A stretch of 64,000 nt of DNA from Thalassolituus sp. UBA674 (GCA_002298335.1 DBNK01000014.1:46715-110714), one strand, 5' to 3'; shown: positions 39,877 to 49,576, numbered from the stretch's first letter. Program-made: numbers and translations. The notes: generated by a model from the sequence alone, not told the origin.

Positions 39877-40998
39877 TCAGTCCTGCAGACGCAGACTCCG
39901 GGTCACCCCATCCAGATCCCGGATATCCTGATCATTCCCCAGTTTGATCATCAGACGCAGATCGTTCGGTGAGTCCGCATGCGCAATCGCATCTTCGTAG
40001 CTGATCTCACCTTCTTTGTAGAGGCCGAACAGCGCCTGATCGAAAGTCTGCATGCCATGCTCAGTGGAGCGTGCCATCAGGTCCTTCAGTTCATGCACGT
40101 CGCCCTTGCGGATGGTATCCGCGACCAGCGGGGTATTCAGCAGCACTTCCACCACCGCACGGCGGCGGCGGCCATCCGGCGTCGGTACCAGCTGCTGGGC
40201 AATGATGGCGCGCAGGTTCAGTGACAGATCCATCCAGATCTGTGAATGACGCTCAGCGTTGAAAAAGTGAATCACCCGGTCAAGCGCCTGGTTGGCGTTG
40301 TTGGCGTGCAGGGTCGCCAGACACAGGTGGCCGGTCTCAGCAAAGGTAATGGCGTGTTCCATGGTGGTGGAGGTACGCACCTCACCAATCATGATGGCAT
40401 CCGGCGCCTGACGCAGACCGTTTTTCAGCGCGACCTCAAAGCTTTCGGTATCCAGCCCCACTTCACGCTGGGTGACAATGCAGCCCTCGTGCTTGTGGAT
40501 GAATTCGATCGGATCTTCGATGCTGAGAATATGCCCCTGACTGTTGAGGTTGCGGTGTCCGATCATGGCCGCCAGCGAGGTGGTTTTACCGGCTCCGGTG
40601 GCACCCACAAACAGGATCAGACCGCGCTTGGTCATCGACAGGTCTTTGACCACATCCGGCAGGCCCAGCTGATCAATGGTCGGAATCCGGGTTTCGATAC
40701 GGCGTAGTACCATGCCGGGTACGTTGCGCTGGAAGAACGCACTGGCGCGGAAACGACCGACACCCGTTGCGTTAATGGCAAAGTTGAGTTCGTGTTCGGT
40801 TTCGAATTCTTCCTGCTGCTTAGGGCTCATCAGGCCGTAAACAATTTCGCGGACCTGATCCGCGCTCAGGGTATTTTTGTTCACCGGCATGACCTTGCCG
40901 TGCACCTTGATGGAAGGCGGAACACCAGCGGTAATAAAAAGATCGGAGGCAGACTTCTCCACCATAAACCGCAGAAATTTATCCATCGACAAGGTCAT
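39877..40998 (-). CDS. pilU: PilU, type IV pilus retraction ATPase
   Basis: This 373-residue PilT-family ATPase has the N-terminal PAS-like half opening with FLRFMVEKSASDLFITAGVPPS, the Walker A GATGAGKTTSLAA near residue 138, IMIGEVRTSTTMEHAI (Walker B and Asp box) and HLCLATLHANNA (His box). Sequence start and length fit PilU, which helps PilT retract pili during twitching. An internal ATG at 40986 (MDKFLRFMVEKS) is an equally good start. It lies eight bases after pilT. Confidence 0.92.
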   Translation of the reverse strand: MTLSMDKFLRFMVEKSASDLFITAGVPPSIKVHGKVMPVNKNTLSADQVREIVYGLMSPKQQEEFETEHELNFAINATGVGRFRASAFFQRNVPGMVLRRIETRIPTIDQLGLPDVVKDLSMTKRGLILFVGATGAGKTTSLAAMIGHRNLNSQGHILSIEDPIEFIHKHEGCIVTQREVGLDTESFEVALKNGLRQAPDAIMIGEVRTSTTMEHAITFAETGHLCLATLHANNANQALDRVIHFFNAERHSQIWMDLSLNLRAIIAQQLVPTPDGRRRRAVVEVLLNTPLVADTIRKGDVHELKDLMARSTEHGMQTFDQALFGLYKEGEISYEDAIAHADSPNDLRLMIKLGNDQDIRDLDGVTRSLRLQD

Positions 40999-41006
40999 TC
41001 ACCTGC

Positions 41007-42047
41007 TTACTTGAAGTTTTCCGGTATTTTCGCACGCTCACGGGCGCTGTCGCGCGAAATGAGTCCCTTGCCAACCAGATTCTGCAGACACTGATCCATG
41101 GTCTGCATACCGTGCGCCATACCCGTCTGAATCGCCGAGTACATCTGCGCAATTTTGTCTTCCCGGATCAGGTTACGGATCGCGGGCGTGCCTACCATAA
41201 TCTCATGAGCCGCAACCCGGCCACCACCGGTTTTCTTGACCAGTATCTGAGAAATAACGCCCTGCAGCGATTCCGACAACATGGAACGGACGATGGATTT
41301 TTCCTCGCTTGGAAACACGTCGACGATACGGTCAATGGTTTTCGCAGCTGAATTGGTGTGCAGGGTACCGAACACCACGTGACCGGTTTCCGCCGCCGTC
41401 AGCGCCAGACGGATGGTTTCAAGGTCACGCAGCTCGCCCACCAGAATCACATCCGGGTCTTCCCGCAGGGCGGAACGCAGGGCTTCGTTAAAGCCATGGG
41501 TATTGGTGTGAACTTCCCGCTGGTTAACCAGGCTCTTTTTCGATTCGTGCACAAATTCGATCGGGTCTTCCACCGTCAGAATGTGGTGATAGCGGTGTTC
41601 GTTGATGTAGTCCATCATCGCTGCCAGCGTGGTCGACTTACCCGAGCCGGTCGGGCCGGTCACCAGTACGATACCGCGTGGCACCAGCGCCAGATTTTCA
41701 AATACCTGGCCCAGCCCCAGCTGTTCCATGGTCATTACCTTACTCGGAATGGTACGGAACACCGCACCGGCACCGCGGTAATGGTTAAAGGCGTTTACCC
41801 GGAAGCGCGATACGCCGGGCACTTCGAACGAGAAGTCGGTTTCCAGATATTCTTCAAAGTCCTTACGCTGCTTATCGTTCATGATGTCGTAAATCAGCGA
41901 ATGAACTTCTTTATGCGAGAGTGCTGGCATATTGATGCGCCGGACATCGCCGTCAACCCGGATCATGGGTGGCAGCTCAGCCGATAAGTGCAGGTCAGAT
42001 GCGCCCTGCTTCGCGCTGAAGGCCAGTAACTCAGTAATATCCATCAA
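41007..42047 (-). CDS. pilT: PilT, type IV pilus retraction ATPase
   Basis: This 346-residue hexameric ATPase has the typical PilT start MDITELLAFSAKQGASDLHLS, Walker A GPTGSGKSTTLAAM near 134, Asp/His boxes and Walker B VILVGELRDLETIRLALTAAETGHVVFGTLHT, and the C-terminal AIRNLIREDKIAQMYSAIQTG retraction signature (AIRNLIRE). It powers pilus retraction for twitching motility and DNA uptake. Two adjoining Met codons begin the gene. It is divergent from yggS, the arrangement seen in Pseudomonas. Confidence 0.95.
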   Translation of the reverse strand: MMDITELLAFSAKQGASDLHLSAELPPMIRVDGDVRRINMPALSHKEVHSLIYDIMNDKQRKDFEEYLETDFSFEVPGVSRFRVNAFNHYRGAGAVFRTIPSKVMTMEQLGLGQVFENLALVPRGIVLVTGPTGSGKSTTLAAMMDYINEHRYHHILTVEDPIEFVHESKKSLVNQREVHTNTHGFNEALRSALREDPDVILVGELRDLETIRLALTAAETGHVVFGTLHTNSAAKTIDRIVDVFPSEEKSIVRSMLSESLQGVISQILVKKTGGGRVAAHEIMVGTPAIRNLIREDKIAQMYSAIQTGMAHGMQTMDQCLQNLVGKGLISRDSARERAKIPENFK

Positions 42048-42285
42048 TGACTCTCCGTGGAAAAAATTCGGCGGTCCCGTGTAGCAAAGCGTGTGAAGAC
42101 CGGGACGTCTGTTATTATCATAGCTTGTTAAGACGGTCTCTGAAGGATTCAGCCCTGTCCGGCCAACGTGCAGAAACAGCAGTGGCAGGATTATTGTGGT
42201 ACAAGGCTGAACCGTTAAACCCAGACAATGTTATCAGACCGGCAATACAACGCATTCTTTGTACACTCTAAACAGCAGCGCCGCA

Positions 42286-43008
42286 ATGTCCACTACAGCT
42301 GAGAACTACCACAAGGTCACTGCCCGCCTGCGTCAGGCCTGTCTCGACAGTGGCCGCGCAGAAAACAGCGTACGCCTGCTTGCCGTCAGCAAAACCAAAC
42401 CGGCCTCGCAGGTGCTGGAATGCTACGCCGAAGGCCAGCGCGCGTTCGGTGAGAATTACCTGCAGGACGCATTGGATAAAATCACCGCTCTGGACCACCT
42501 GACCGACATTGAGTGGCACTTCATTGGTCCGCTGCAGTCCAACAAAACCCGCCCTGTGGCTGAACATTTTCACTGGCTGGAAACGCTGGACCGGGAGAAA
42601 ATCGCCCGCCGCCTGAATGAGCAACGGCCGTCAGACATGGCACCGCTGAAGGTGCTGATTCAGGTCAATATCAGTGGTGAAGCACAGAAAAGCGGCGTCC
42701 TGCCGGATGACATCCCCGCGCTTGCAGCCGTCGTCGACAGCCTCCCGGGGCTCACCCTGAAAGGCCTGATGTGCATTCCCGAGGCCAGTTCTGATGATGA
42801 CGTACTGGCAGAACGATTCAACAGCATGCAACAACTCTGGCAGACACTGCGGCAGAGCTACCCCGGCAGCGTCGACACCCTGTCTATGGGGATGTCAGCC
42901 GACATGGCACTGGCCATTGCCCACGGCAGCACCGAAGTGCGCATCGGCACGGACATTTTCGGCGCCCGTGCGGTCAGAGAACCCGATACCAAGGAAACAC
43001 ACTCATGA
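42286..43008 (+). CDS. yggS: YggS/PROSC-family PLP homeostasis protein
   Basis: This 240-residue protein binds pyridoxal phosphate without catalysis and keeps PLP and amino-acid pools in balance. The PLP Lys is in LLAVSKTKPA near 35; FGENYLQDA, WHFIGPLQSNK and LSMGMSADMALAIAHGSTEVRIGTDIFG are family blocks. The start at 42286 (MSTTAENYHKV) fits the family; a frame from 42259 is also open. It overlaps proC by four bases, the conserved yggS-proC pair. Confidence 0.93.
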   Translation: MSTTAENYHKVTARLRQACLDSGRAENSVRLLAVSKTKPASQVLECYAEGQRAFGENYLQDALDKITALDHLTDIEWHFIGPLQSNKTRPVAEHFHWLETLDREKIARRLNEQRPSDMAPLKVLIQVNISGEAQKSGVLPDDIPALAAVVDSLPGLTLKGLMCIPEASSDDDVLAERFNSMQQLWQTLRQSYPGSVDTLSMGMSADMALAIAHGSTEVRIGTDIFGARAVREPDTKETHS

Positions 43009-43826
43009 CACACATTGCATTTATCGGAGGTGGCAACATGGCCACCGCCATCATCGGCGGCCTGATCCGCGAAGGCAGCATTGATCCCGGCATGATCCAC
43101 GTCAGTGATCCCGGTGAAGCCCAGCGCCAGACTCTGCAGGATACGCTGGAAGTCAACACCTACGCCGACAACCTCAGTGCCATGAACAAGGCCGGTGTAG
43201 TGATTCTTGCGGTCAAACCTCAGGTTCTGAAAACCGTGCTGGAACCGCTGAAAGCCACCCTGAGCAGCACTCAGCCGCTGCTGATTTCTATCGCTGCCGG
43301 CATCAGCCTCGACTCCCTCGCGGAATGGAGTGGCTGTAACGCCATTGTCCGCGCCATGCCCAACACTCCGGCCCTGCTGGGTGAAGGTGCCACCGGACTG
43401 TTTGCCAGCAGCGCCGTCAACATTGAACAGCAGAACCTCGCCGATCAGCTGTTGTCCGCCACCGGGCTTACCGTCTGGGTACAGAGTGAAGACGAAATTG
43501 ATGCCGTCACTGCGGTCTCCGGCAGTGGCCCGGCTTATTACTTCCTGATGATGGAAGCCATGATTGAAGCGGGTCAGGCGTTAGGCCTGAGCGAAGAAAC
43601 CGCCACCCGGCTGACCCTGCAGACCGCGCTCGGTGCCGGACGCATGGCCATCGAGGCGGATGTCAGCCCGTCAGAGCTGCGCCGCCGCGTGACCTCACCG
43701 GGCGGCACCACGGAGCAGGCCATCGCCACATTCGAGCGCGCCGGGCTGCGTGACACCGTCCTCAGTGCGATGAAAAACTGTGCGCAGAAAGCCGCGCAAC
43801 TGAGCGAGGCAGCAAAGTCTTCCTGA
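43005..43826 (+). CDS. proC: ProC, pyrroline-5-carboxylate reductase
   Basis: This 273-residue enzyme performs the last step of proline synthesis. The NAD(P) loop is IAFIGGGNMATAIIGGL at the start, followed by AVKPQVL and RAMPNTPALLGEGATGL, and the substrate motif AVSGSGPAYYFLMMEAM and SPGGTTEQAIATFE near the C-terminus. It is coupled to yggS by overlap and followed by yggT. Confidence 0.96.
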   Translation: MTHIAFIGGGNMATAIIGGLIREGSIDPGMIHVSDPGEAQRQTLQDTLEVNTYADNLSAMNKAGVVILAVKPQVLKTVLEPLKATLSSTQPLLISIAAGISLDSLAEWSGCNAIVRAMPNTPALLGEGATGLFASSAVNIEQQNLADQLLSATGLTVWVQSEDEIDAVTAVSGSGPAYYFLMMEAMIEAGQALGLSEETATRLTLQTALGAGRMAIEADVSPSELRRRVTSPGGTTEQAIATFERAGLRDTVLSAMKNCAQKAAQLSEAAKSS

Positions 43827-43972
43827 GACCCACTGGAAATCGGCGCATATTGCCCTTATGTTCTGCACAGTGGCTCAGTGTCATTCAGCTGAGCCAGTTT
43901 CATCTAAGCTGTTTTTAACCGCAGGTACTTCAGGCGGTTGTGAATTTAACCGGATACATCAAGGAAATTGTC

Positions 43973-44566
43973 ATGTCACCCATGAGCCAAGTCGGTCTGC
44001 TGCTGCTCAACTCCATCGGCAGCCTGATTCTGCTGATCATCGTTCTGCGCTTTCTGCTGCAGCTGGTACGTGCGGACTTTTACAACCCGCTGTCGCAGAT
44101 GATCGTGAAGTTCACCAACCCCATGCTGATTCCGCTGCGCCGCGTTATCCCCGGCTTTGGCGGTCTCGATGTCGCCTCTCTGGTGCTGGCCTTTGCGGCC
44201 CAGTACCTGCTGATCACTCTGGTGGCCATGCTGGCGTTCAAAACCGCCAATCTGCCGTGGTTACTGATGCTTGGCTGGAGCGCCGTCGGCCTGCTCAAAC
44301 TGATGCTGAATATCTACTTCTGGGGCATGATCATCATGGTCATCGCATCCTGGGTAGCACCGAACTCCTACAACCCGGCACTGATTCTGATCAACCAGCT
44401 GCTGGAGCCGGTCACCGCACCGATTCGCCGCATCATGCCAGACATGGGTGGTCTTGATCTGTCGCCACTGATCGTCCTGCTCGGTATTCAGGTGGTGGAA
44501 ATCCTGTTGCTGACGCCAATGGCGCAGGCGCTGCAGGTACCGCGCGGCCTGATCCTCGGCATTTGA
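43973..44566 (+). CDS. yggT: YggT-family membrane protein
   Basis: This 197-residue protein has two tandem YggT units, each with two membrane helices and a NPLSQMIVKFTNPMLIPLRRVIPGFGGLD or INQLLEPVTAPIRRIMPDMGGLDLSP loop (P-x-R-R-x-x-P-x-x-G-G-x-D). Links to ion homeostasis and cell division are reported for relatives. AAGGA lies seven bases before the chosen ATG. It overlaps the DUF167 gene by four bases. Confidence 0.9.
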   Translation: MSPMSQVGLLLLNSIGSLILLIIVLRFLLQLVRADFYNPLSQMIVKFTNPMLIPLRRVIPGFGGLDVASLVLAFAAQYLLITLVAMLAFKTANLPWLLMLGWSAVGLLKLMLNIYFWGMIIMVIASWVAPNSYNPALILINQLLEPVTAPIRRIMPDMGGLDLSPLIVLLGIQVVEILLLTPMAQALQVPRGLILGI

Positions 44567-44868
44567 CCCCGGCAGCCCTCTGGCAGGAGGGCAACCTCCT
44601 GCTCAGCTGTCATCTGCAACCCGGCGCCAGCCGTTCAGAATGGTCCGGGGCGCATGGCGATGCGATCAAAATCCGCATCAAAGCACCGCCGGTCGACGGC
44701 AAGGCCAATGCCGAGCTGATCCGCTTTCTGGCCGCCGAATTCTCTGTCAGCAAACGCGCAGTCAGCATCCTCAGCGGCGAGCTTAACCGGCGCAAGCGGG
44801 TGAGCATTGAGCAACCCACAGTGCTGCCGTCCGCACTCAACGGCCTGATTCCCCTCCGGCCAGTCTGA
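44563..44868 (+). CDS. yggU: DUF167/YggU family protein
   Basis: This 101-residue protein has the family order LSCHLQPGASRSEWSGAHGDAIKIRIKAPPVDGKANAEL, with the KI-x-[IVL]-xAPPVDGKAN core, then LSGELNRRKRVSI. It is a small alpha/beta fold of unknown activity, found next to yggT in many gammaproteobacteria. The final about 15 residues (LNGLIPLRPV) are not conserved in the family as far as I can judge. Confidence 0.9.
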   Translation: MTPAALWQEGNLLLSCHLQPGASRSEWSGAHGDAIKIRIKAPPVDGKANAELIRFLAAEFSVSKRAVSILSGELNRRKRVSIEQPTVLPSALNGLIPLRPV

Positions 44869-44956
44869 GTACTGCAGCCACCTGCCAAGACTGATACACT
44901 TCGCACAGTTTTTTCCGAACCCTTTTCCAGGACTTTTTTCAGGACACTTCCCTGCA

Positions 44957-46114
44957 ATGCCGGACAGAATCCCTGACGACTCGGTTGGTCTGGTGACCCC
45001 CGTGGTGCAGCACTTTTCTGAGCCCCTGACCCTGCGCAGCGGCAAAGTGCTGCAGAGTTATGATCTCATCTACGAAACCTACGGCACGCTCAATCAGGCG
45101 CGTTCCAACGCCGTGCTCATCTGTCATGCGTTGAGTGGCAACCATCACGCGGCGGGTTATCACAGCATGGACGATACCTCGCCGGGTTGGTGGGATTCGG
45201 CCATTGGTCCCGGTAAGCCGATTGATACCAACCGCTTTTTTGTGGTCTGCCTGAACAATCTGGGCGGCTGCGACGGCTCCACCGGCCCCACCAGCATCAA
45301 TCCGGAAACCGGCCGGGTGTATGGCCCGGACTTCCCGATTGTCACGGTGCGCGACTGGGTCATCAGTCAGGCCCGTCTGGCGGATGTACTCGGCATCGAC
45401 AAATGGGCCGCCGTGGTGGGTGGTTCTCTCGGCGGCATGCAGGTACTGCGCTGGTCAATTCAGTTTCCGGAGCGCATTGACCATGCCGTGATTATCGCCT
45501 CGGCGCCAAAACTCTCCGCGCAGAATATCGCCTTCAACGAAGTGGCACGACAGGCCATCGCCAAAGATCCGGACTTCCACAATGGCTGGTATCAGGAACA
45601 GGAAACCCTGCCCAAAGCCGGTCTGATGCAGGCGCGTATGCTGGGCCACCTGACCTATCTGTCGGATGATGCCATGCGCCAGAAATTCGGCCGCGAGCTG
45701 CGCGAAGGCAACCTGAACTTCAGTTTTGCCCCGGAATTTCAGGTCGAGAGCTATCTGCATTATCAGGGCGAAAAATTCTCCACCCGCTTTGATGCCAACA
45801 CCTACATGCTGATGACCAAAGCGCTGGATTATTTTGACCCGGCCGCCGAATACGACAACGATCTGGCTGCCTGTCTGGAACAGACACAGTGCCGTTTCTT
45901 TCTGGTGTCCTTCACTACCGACTGGCGCTTTTCACCGGCCCGCTCGGAAGAGATCGTCAATGCCCTGATCCAGGCGGATAAAGACGTCAGCTACGCCTGT
46001 GTTGAATCGGAAAGCGGTCACGATGCGTTTCTGATGCCGATTCCGCGTTATCTGGATCTGTTCGCCGCCTACATGGACGGCGTGGCAGCACGCTGCTGCG
46101 GAGGTGCTGCATGA
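44957..46114 (+). CDS. metX: MetX, homoserine O-acyltransferase
   Basis: This 385-residue alpha/beta-hydrolase enzyme acylates homoserine in methionine synthesis. The nucleophile Ser is in VVGGSLGGMQVLRW near 157; GGCDGSTGPTSINPETG (oxyanion and substrate loop) is near 113; the Asp is in FTTDWRFSP and the His in SESGHDAFL near 352. Proteobacterial enzymes with this form use acetyl- or succinyl-CoA; which of these cannot be assigned by eye. It overlaps metW by four bases, as in other proteobacteria where MetX needs MetW. Confidence 0.95.
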   Translation: MPDRIPDDSVGLVTPVVQHFSEPLTLRSGKVLQSYDLIYETYGTLNQARSNAVLICHALSGNHHAAGYHSMDDTSPGWWDSAIGPGKPIDTNRFFVVCLNNLGGCDGSTGPTSINPETGRVYGPDFPIVTVRDWVISQARLADVLGIDKWAAVVGGSLGGMQVLRWSIQFPERIDHAVIIASAPKLSAQNIAFNEVARQAIAKDPDFHNGWYQEQETLPKAGLMQARMLGHLTYLSDDAMRQKFGRELREGNLNFSFAPEFQVESYLHYQGEKFSTRFDANTYMLMTKALDYFDPAAEYDNDLAACLEQTQCRFFLVSFTTDWRFSPARSEEIVNALIQADKDVSYACVESESGHDAFLMPIPRYLDLFAAYMDGVAARCCGGAA

Positions 46115-46719
46115 GCTTTACCGAACTGCGTTCCGACCTTGAGGTCATCCAGCAATGGGTCAAGCCCGACAGTCAGGTGCTTGACCTTGGCTGCGGTGAA
46201 GGCCAGCTGCTGAAATATCTGCAGACGCACAAGAACGTGCGTGGCTACGGGCTGGAAATCAACGAAGAAAAAATCACCGCCTGCATCCGCAACGGCGTCA
46301 ACGTGATTGAACAGAACCTCGATGACGGCCTGACCAATTTTGAAGACAAGAGCATTGATACCGTAATCATGACGCTGGCGCTGCAGGCCGTGCGGCGCCC
46401 GGATCTGGTGCTGGATGAAATGCTGCGCATCGCCGATGAAGCCATCGTGACGTTTCCGAACTTCGGTTACTGGCACACGCGCTTTTATCTGCTGTTCAAG
46501 GGCCGTATGCCCATGTCAGAAACCCTGCCGTACAACTGGTACGACACTCCGAATATTCACATGTGCACTTTCCGCGATTTTGAAGTGCTGTGCCGTGAAA
46601 AAGGCATCCGGATTCTTAACCGTACCGTGATGGACGATCAGTACCGGGTGCCACTGCGCATCCGCCTGTGGCCGTCTATGCTCGGTGAAATTGCTGTGTA
46701 TCACATTACCCGGAGGTAA
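46111..46719 (+). CDS. metW: MetW, methionine biosynthesis protein
   Basis: This 202-residue protein is a SAM-methyltransferase-like partner of MetX: VLDLGCGEGQLLKYLQ near 26-41, GYGLEINEEKI, TVIMTLALQAVRRPD, TFPNFGYWHTRFYLLFKGRMP, PYNWYDTPNIHMCTFRDFE. It is thought to be required for MetX acyltransferase activity rather than to be a true methyltransferase. Overlaps metX by four bases. Confidence 0.93.
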   Translation: MSFTELRSDLEVIQQWVKPDSQVLDLGCGEGQLLKYLQTHKNVRGYGLEINEEKITACIRNGVNVIEQNLDDGLTNFEDKSIDTVIMTLALQAVRRPDLVLDEMLRIADEAIVTFPNFGYWHTRFYLLFKGRMPMSETLPYNWYDTPNIHMCTFRDFEVLCREKGIRILNRTVMDDQYRVPLRIRLWPSMLGEIAVYHITRR

Positions 46720-46720
46720 C

Positions 46721-47179
46721 ATGAAAACCCTGACTCTGATGCTCTCGCTGCTGCTCTCCCTGCCGCTGCTGTCGCTGCCAGTCATGGCGTCTGACCGTGG
46801 TGAACAGAAACAGGTCTTCGGTGATTACGAAGTTCACTACATCGGCCTGACCAGCAACTTTATCGATGAGAAAACCGCACAGGCTTACGACATCCCGCGT
46901 TCGCGCCAGCTGGGTTACCTGAGTATTTCGGTGCTGAAAACCCACAAAAACGCTACACCAACGCCGGTCAGAGCCAGCGTCAGCGGCACCATCAAAAACC
47001 TCATCGGCCAGACCCGTGATCTGGAACTGCGTGAGATCAGTGAAACCGGTGCCGTGTACTACATCACCACCTTCCCCTTCCATGAGGAAGAGGTCTACCG
47101 CATTGCGCTTAAGGTTACCCCGGAAGGCCAGACCCGCACCTACGACGTGAACTTCAGTCAGAAGTTTTACGAGGAGTGA
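46721..47179 (+). CDS. DUF4426 family exported protein
   Basis: This 152-residue protein has an N-terminal signal peptide (LTLMLSLLLSLPLLSLPVMA) followed by YEVHYIGLTSNFIDEKTAQAYDI and SRQLGYLSISVLK, matching the DUF4426 family usually located after metW. It is periplasmic or membrane-attached; no function is known. The ATG directly follows the metW stop, and an AGGT-rich GGAGGT ribosome site overlaps the end of metW. Confidence 0.85.
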   Translation: MKTLTLMLSLLLSLPLLSLPVMASDRGEQKQVFGDYEVHYIGLTSNFIDEKTAQAYDIPRSRQLGYLSISVLKTHKNATPTPVRASVSGTIKNLIGQTRDLELREISETGAVYYITTFPFHEEEVYRIALKVTPEGQTRTYDVNFSQKFYEE

Positions 47180-47181
47180 GC

Positions 47182-47778
47182 ATGACCGAGATCGTCCTCG
47201 CCAGTGGTAATCAGGGCAAGCTGCGGGAATTCACCACCCTCTTTGCCACCCACTTTGCTGGTCAGAATGTGCACGTGATTCCACAGACGGAGCTGGGCGT
47301 CAGCGACGCCGATGAAACCGGTCTGAGCTTTGTTGAGAACGCCATCCTCAAAGCCCGTCATGCCTGTGCAGCGACCGGTAAACCAGCCCTCGCGGATGAT
47401 TCAGGTCTGGAAGTGGACGCGCTCGATGGTGCTCCCGGTATTTACAGCGCACGTTATTCCGGCGCGGGTGATAAAGCCAATAACGAGAAGCTTCTGAACG
47501 CCCTGAAAAACGTGCCGGAAGATCAGCGTACCGCGCGCTTTCAGTGTGTGCTGGTGTACATGCGTCATGAGAAAGACCCGACCCCGCAGGTGTTTCAGGG
47601 CAGCTGGGAAGGCCTTATCCTGAGTACGCCCGCCGGCAGCGCAGGCTTTGGTTACGACCCTGTGTTCTTTGTGCCGTCAGAGGGTGTCAGTGCAGCCGAG
47701 CTGAGCAAGGAGCGGAAGAACCAGCTGTCGCACCGTGGCCAGGCCATCCAGCAGTTTCTTGCCCGCTGGCACCCCTGA
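47182..47778 (+). CDS. rdgB: RdgB/HAM1-type XTP/dITP pyrophosphatase
   Basis: This 198-residue enzyme hydrolyses non-canonical purine triphosphates to monophosphates to protect DNA. Conserved motifs: LASGNQGKLREF at the start (nucleotide loop), ALADDSGLEVDALDGAPGIYSARYSG near 65-90 with the catalytic Asp, GFGYDPVFFVP near 152-162, and LSHRGQAIQQF near the end. An overlapping start at 47176 adds two residues. Confidence 0.95.
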   Translation: MTEIVLASGNQGKLREFTTLFATHFAGQNVHVIPQTELGVSDADETGLSFVENAILKARHACAATGKPALADDSGLEVDALDGAPGIYSARYSGAGDKANNEKLLNALKNVPEDQRTARFQCVLVYMRHEKDPTPQVFQGSWEGLILSTPAGSAGFGYDPVFFVPSEGVSAAELSKERKNQLSHRGQAIQQFLARWHP

Positions 47779-47794
47779 GCTGAACCTTACCTGC

Positions 47795-48934
47795 ATGACC
47801 CTGCCGCCACTCAGTCTCTATATTCATGTGCCCTGGTGCATCCGCAAATGCCCCTACTGCGATTTCAATTCGCACAAGGCCGGGGCTGAGCTGCCGGAAC
47901 AGGAGTACGTTGCCGCTCTGTTGGCGGATCTGGACAGCGATCTGCAATGGGTACAGGGACGTCCGGTAGAAACCCTGTTCTTCGGTGGCGGCACCCCCAG
48001 CCTGCTGTCAGCAGAAGCTTACCGCACCCTCTTTGCCGGGCTGCGGCAGCGGCTGGACATCACAGCAGACGCCGAAATCACCCTGGAAGCCAACCCGGGC
48101 ACCTTCGAGGCAGACAAGTTTGCCGCCTACCGTGAGGCCGGAATCAACCGCCTGTCGATCGGCATCCAGAGTTTTCAGGATGAACAGCTCCAGGCTCTCG
48201 GGCGGGTGCACGATGCCGGTCAGGCGCAGCGTGCCGTGGAGATGGCCAGAGCCGCCGGATTCGACAACTTCAACCTGGATCTGATGCACGGCCTGCCGGG
48301 TCAGACCACAGAACTGGCCCTCGCCGACCTGAAGACAGCGCTGGCATTCAAGCCGCCACACCTTTCCTGGTATCAGCTGACGATTGAGCCCAATACCGAG
48401 TTCTGGTCAAAACCGCCGCAGCTGCCTGAAGATGACACCCTGTGGGATATTCAGGAAGCCGGTTCAGAGCTGCTGGCTGCGCACGGACTCGAGCAGTACG
48501 AGGTCTCCGCCTTTGCCCGTCCCGGACAGGAAGCCCGGCACAATCTGAACTACTGGCGTTTCGGTGATTATCTGGGCATCGGCGCCGGGGCGCACGGTAA
48601 AATCACCCGGATTATGGACGGCCAGCTGAGCCTTTTACGCACCCGCAAAACCCGCCTGCCGAAAGACTACCTGAATCCGGAGAAAGACTGTCTGGCCGGA
48701 ACTGAAACCATCCGTGGGGAAGATCTGGGAATGGAATGTCTGATGAATGCCCTGCGTCTGAAGCAGGGCATCCCTGTGAGCGATTTTGCTGAGCGTACCG
48801 GCATATCGCCCGGTCTGATCGCAAAACCCATCAACGAAGGAATTCAGAAAGGACTGCTGGAGCAGGGTGACCACCTGAAGGCCACCGCAAAAGGCCAACT
48901 GTTTCTTAACGAGCTGCTGGCCCTGTTTCTGTAA
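47795..48934 (+). CDS. hemW: HemW, radical-SAM heme chaperone
   Basis: This 379-residue protein has the HemW radical-SAM motif CIRKCPYCDFNSH near residue 19-29, FGGGTPSLL, EANPGT, GINRLSIGIQSFQ and LMHGLPGQT, followed by the HemW C-terminal domain. These proteins were long annotated as oxygen-independent coproporphyrinogen oxidase but act in heme insertion into respiratory enzymes. ATG 47795 gives the usual short leader before LSLYIHVPWC; the open frame extends upstream into rdgB. It follows rdgB, as in many gammaproteobacteria. Confidence 0.93.
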   Translation: MTLPPLSLYIHVPWCIRKCPYCDFNSHKAGAELPEQEYVAALLADLDSDLQWVQGRPVETLFFGGGTPSLLSAEAYRTLFAGLRQRLDITADAEITLEANPGTFEADKFAAYREAGINRLSIGIQSFQDEQLQALGRVHDAGQAQRAVEMARAAGFDNFNLDLMHGLPGQTTELALADLKTALAFKPPHLSWYQLTIEPNTEFWSKPPQLPEDDTLWDIQEAGSELLAAHGLEQYEVSAFARPGQEARHNLNYWRFGDYLGIGAGAHGKITRIMDGQLSLLRTRKTRLPKDYLNPEKDCLAGTETIRGEDLGMECLMNALRLKQGIPVSDFAERTGISPGLIAKPINEGIQKGLLEQGDHLKATAKGQLFLNELLALFL

Positions 48935-48991
48935 CAGACCCTGCCTGGTCTGCCTTGCCCGGCAAGGTCTGCATTACCTGGCCAGAAAAAC

Positions 48992-49576
48992 TCAGGCACG
49001 CCCCATCGGCGCCACACCGATCAGCAGGGCATGCAGCCAGACGGCAAAGATCACGTAGGCCGCTACAGCGATGACCAGCGTCAGGATATCGCGGCCCACA
49101 CCCAGCTTCGGATATGTCACACCGGCCGCTTTGTCCGCCTTGCGGCACACGCGGTAGAGAATAACCGCCCACACCAGAAAGCCACCGAACAGCAGCAGGT
49201 CAGCCAGGGTCGGGTTACTCAGCAGATGCGCGAATGCCCAGGTCTTGGTGCCGATCAGCATAGGATGACCGACCATCGCCTTGAAGCGGTTGCCCGGCAC
49301 GTAGGTGGCGGTCAGGAAGATAAAGGCAATCAGTACCAGCAGGGCGGTCACATGATTCAGCCATACGGGCGGGAACCAGAGCCAGACCGGCGTCAGACGG
49401 GCCTGACCGTAACCAATCACAATCAGCACAAAGCCGGTGATGGACACCAGACTGTACACGCCTTTCCAGCCCATCGGACCAAGACGTTCAGTCAGCCCCT
49501 GCTTCAGCGCAGGAAACAGAAAACGGGCGGAATGCATTCCCAGAAACAGGATCAGACCGGCGATCAGTAAATTCAT
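48992..49576 (-). CDS. NnrU-family membrane protein
   Basis: This 194-residue protein is an integral membrane protein of about six helices matching NnrU/isoprenylcysteine-methyltransferase-like families: NLLIAGLILFLGMHSARFLFPAL at the start, GMKGVYSLVSITGFVLIVIGYG and the conserved HPMLIGTKTWAFAHLLSN block near 122-139. NnrU was named for a gene in nitric-oxide and denitrification regulons; the biochemical role is unknown. It has no nitrogen-oxide neighbours here. The start at 49576 places the first helix at the terminus. Confidence 0.85.
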   Translation of the reverse strand: MNLLIAGLILFLGMHSARFLFPALKQGLTERLGPMGWKGVYSLVSITGFVLIVIGYGQARLTPVWLWFPPVWLNHVTALLVLIAFIFLTATYVPGNRFKAMVGHPMLIGTKTWAFAHLLSNPTLADLLLFGGFLVWAVILYRVCRKADKAAGVTYPKLGVGRDILTLVIAVAAYVIFAVWLHALLIGVAPMGRA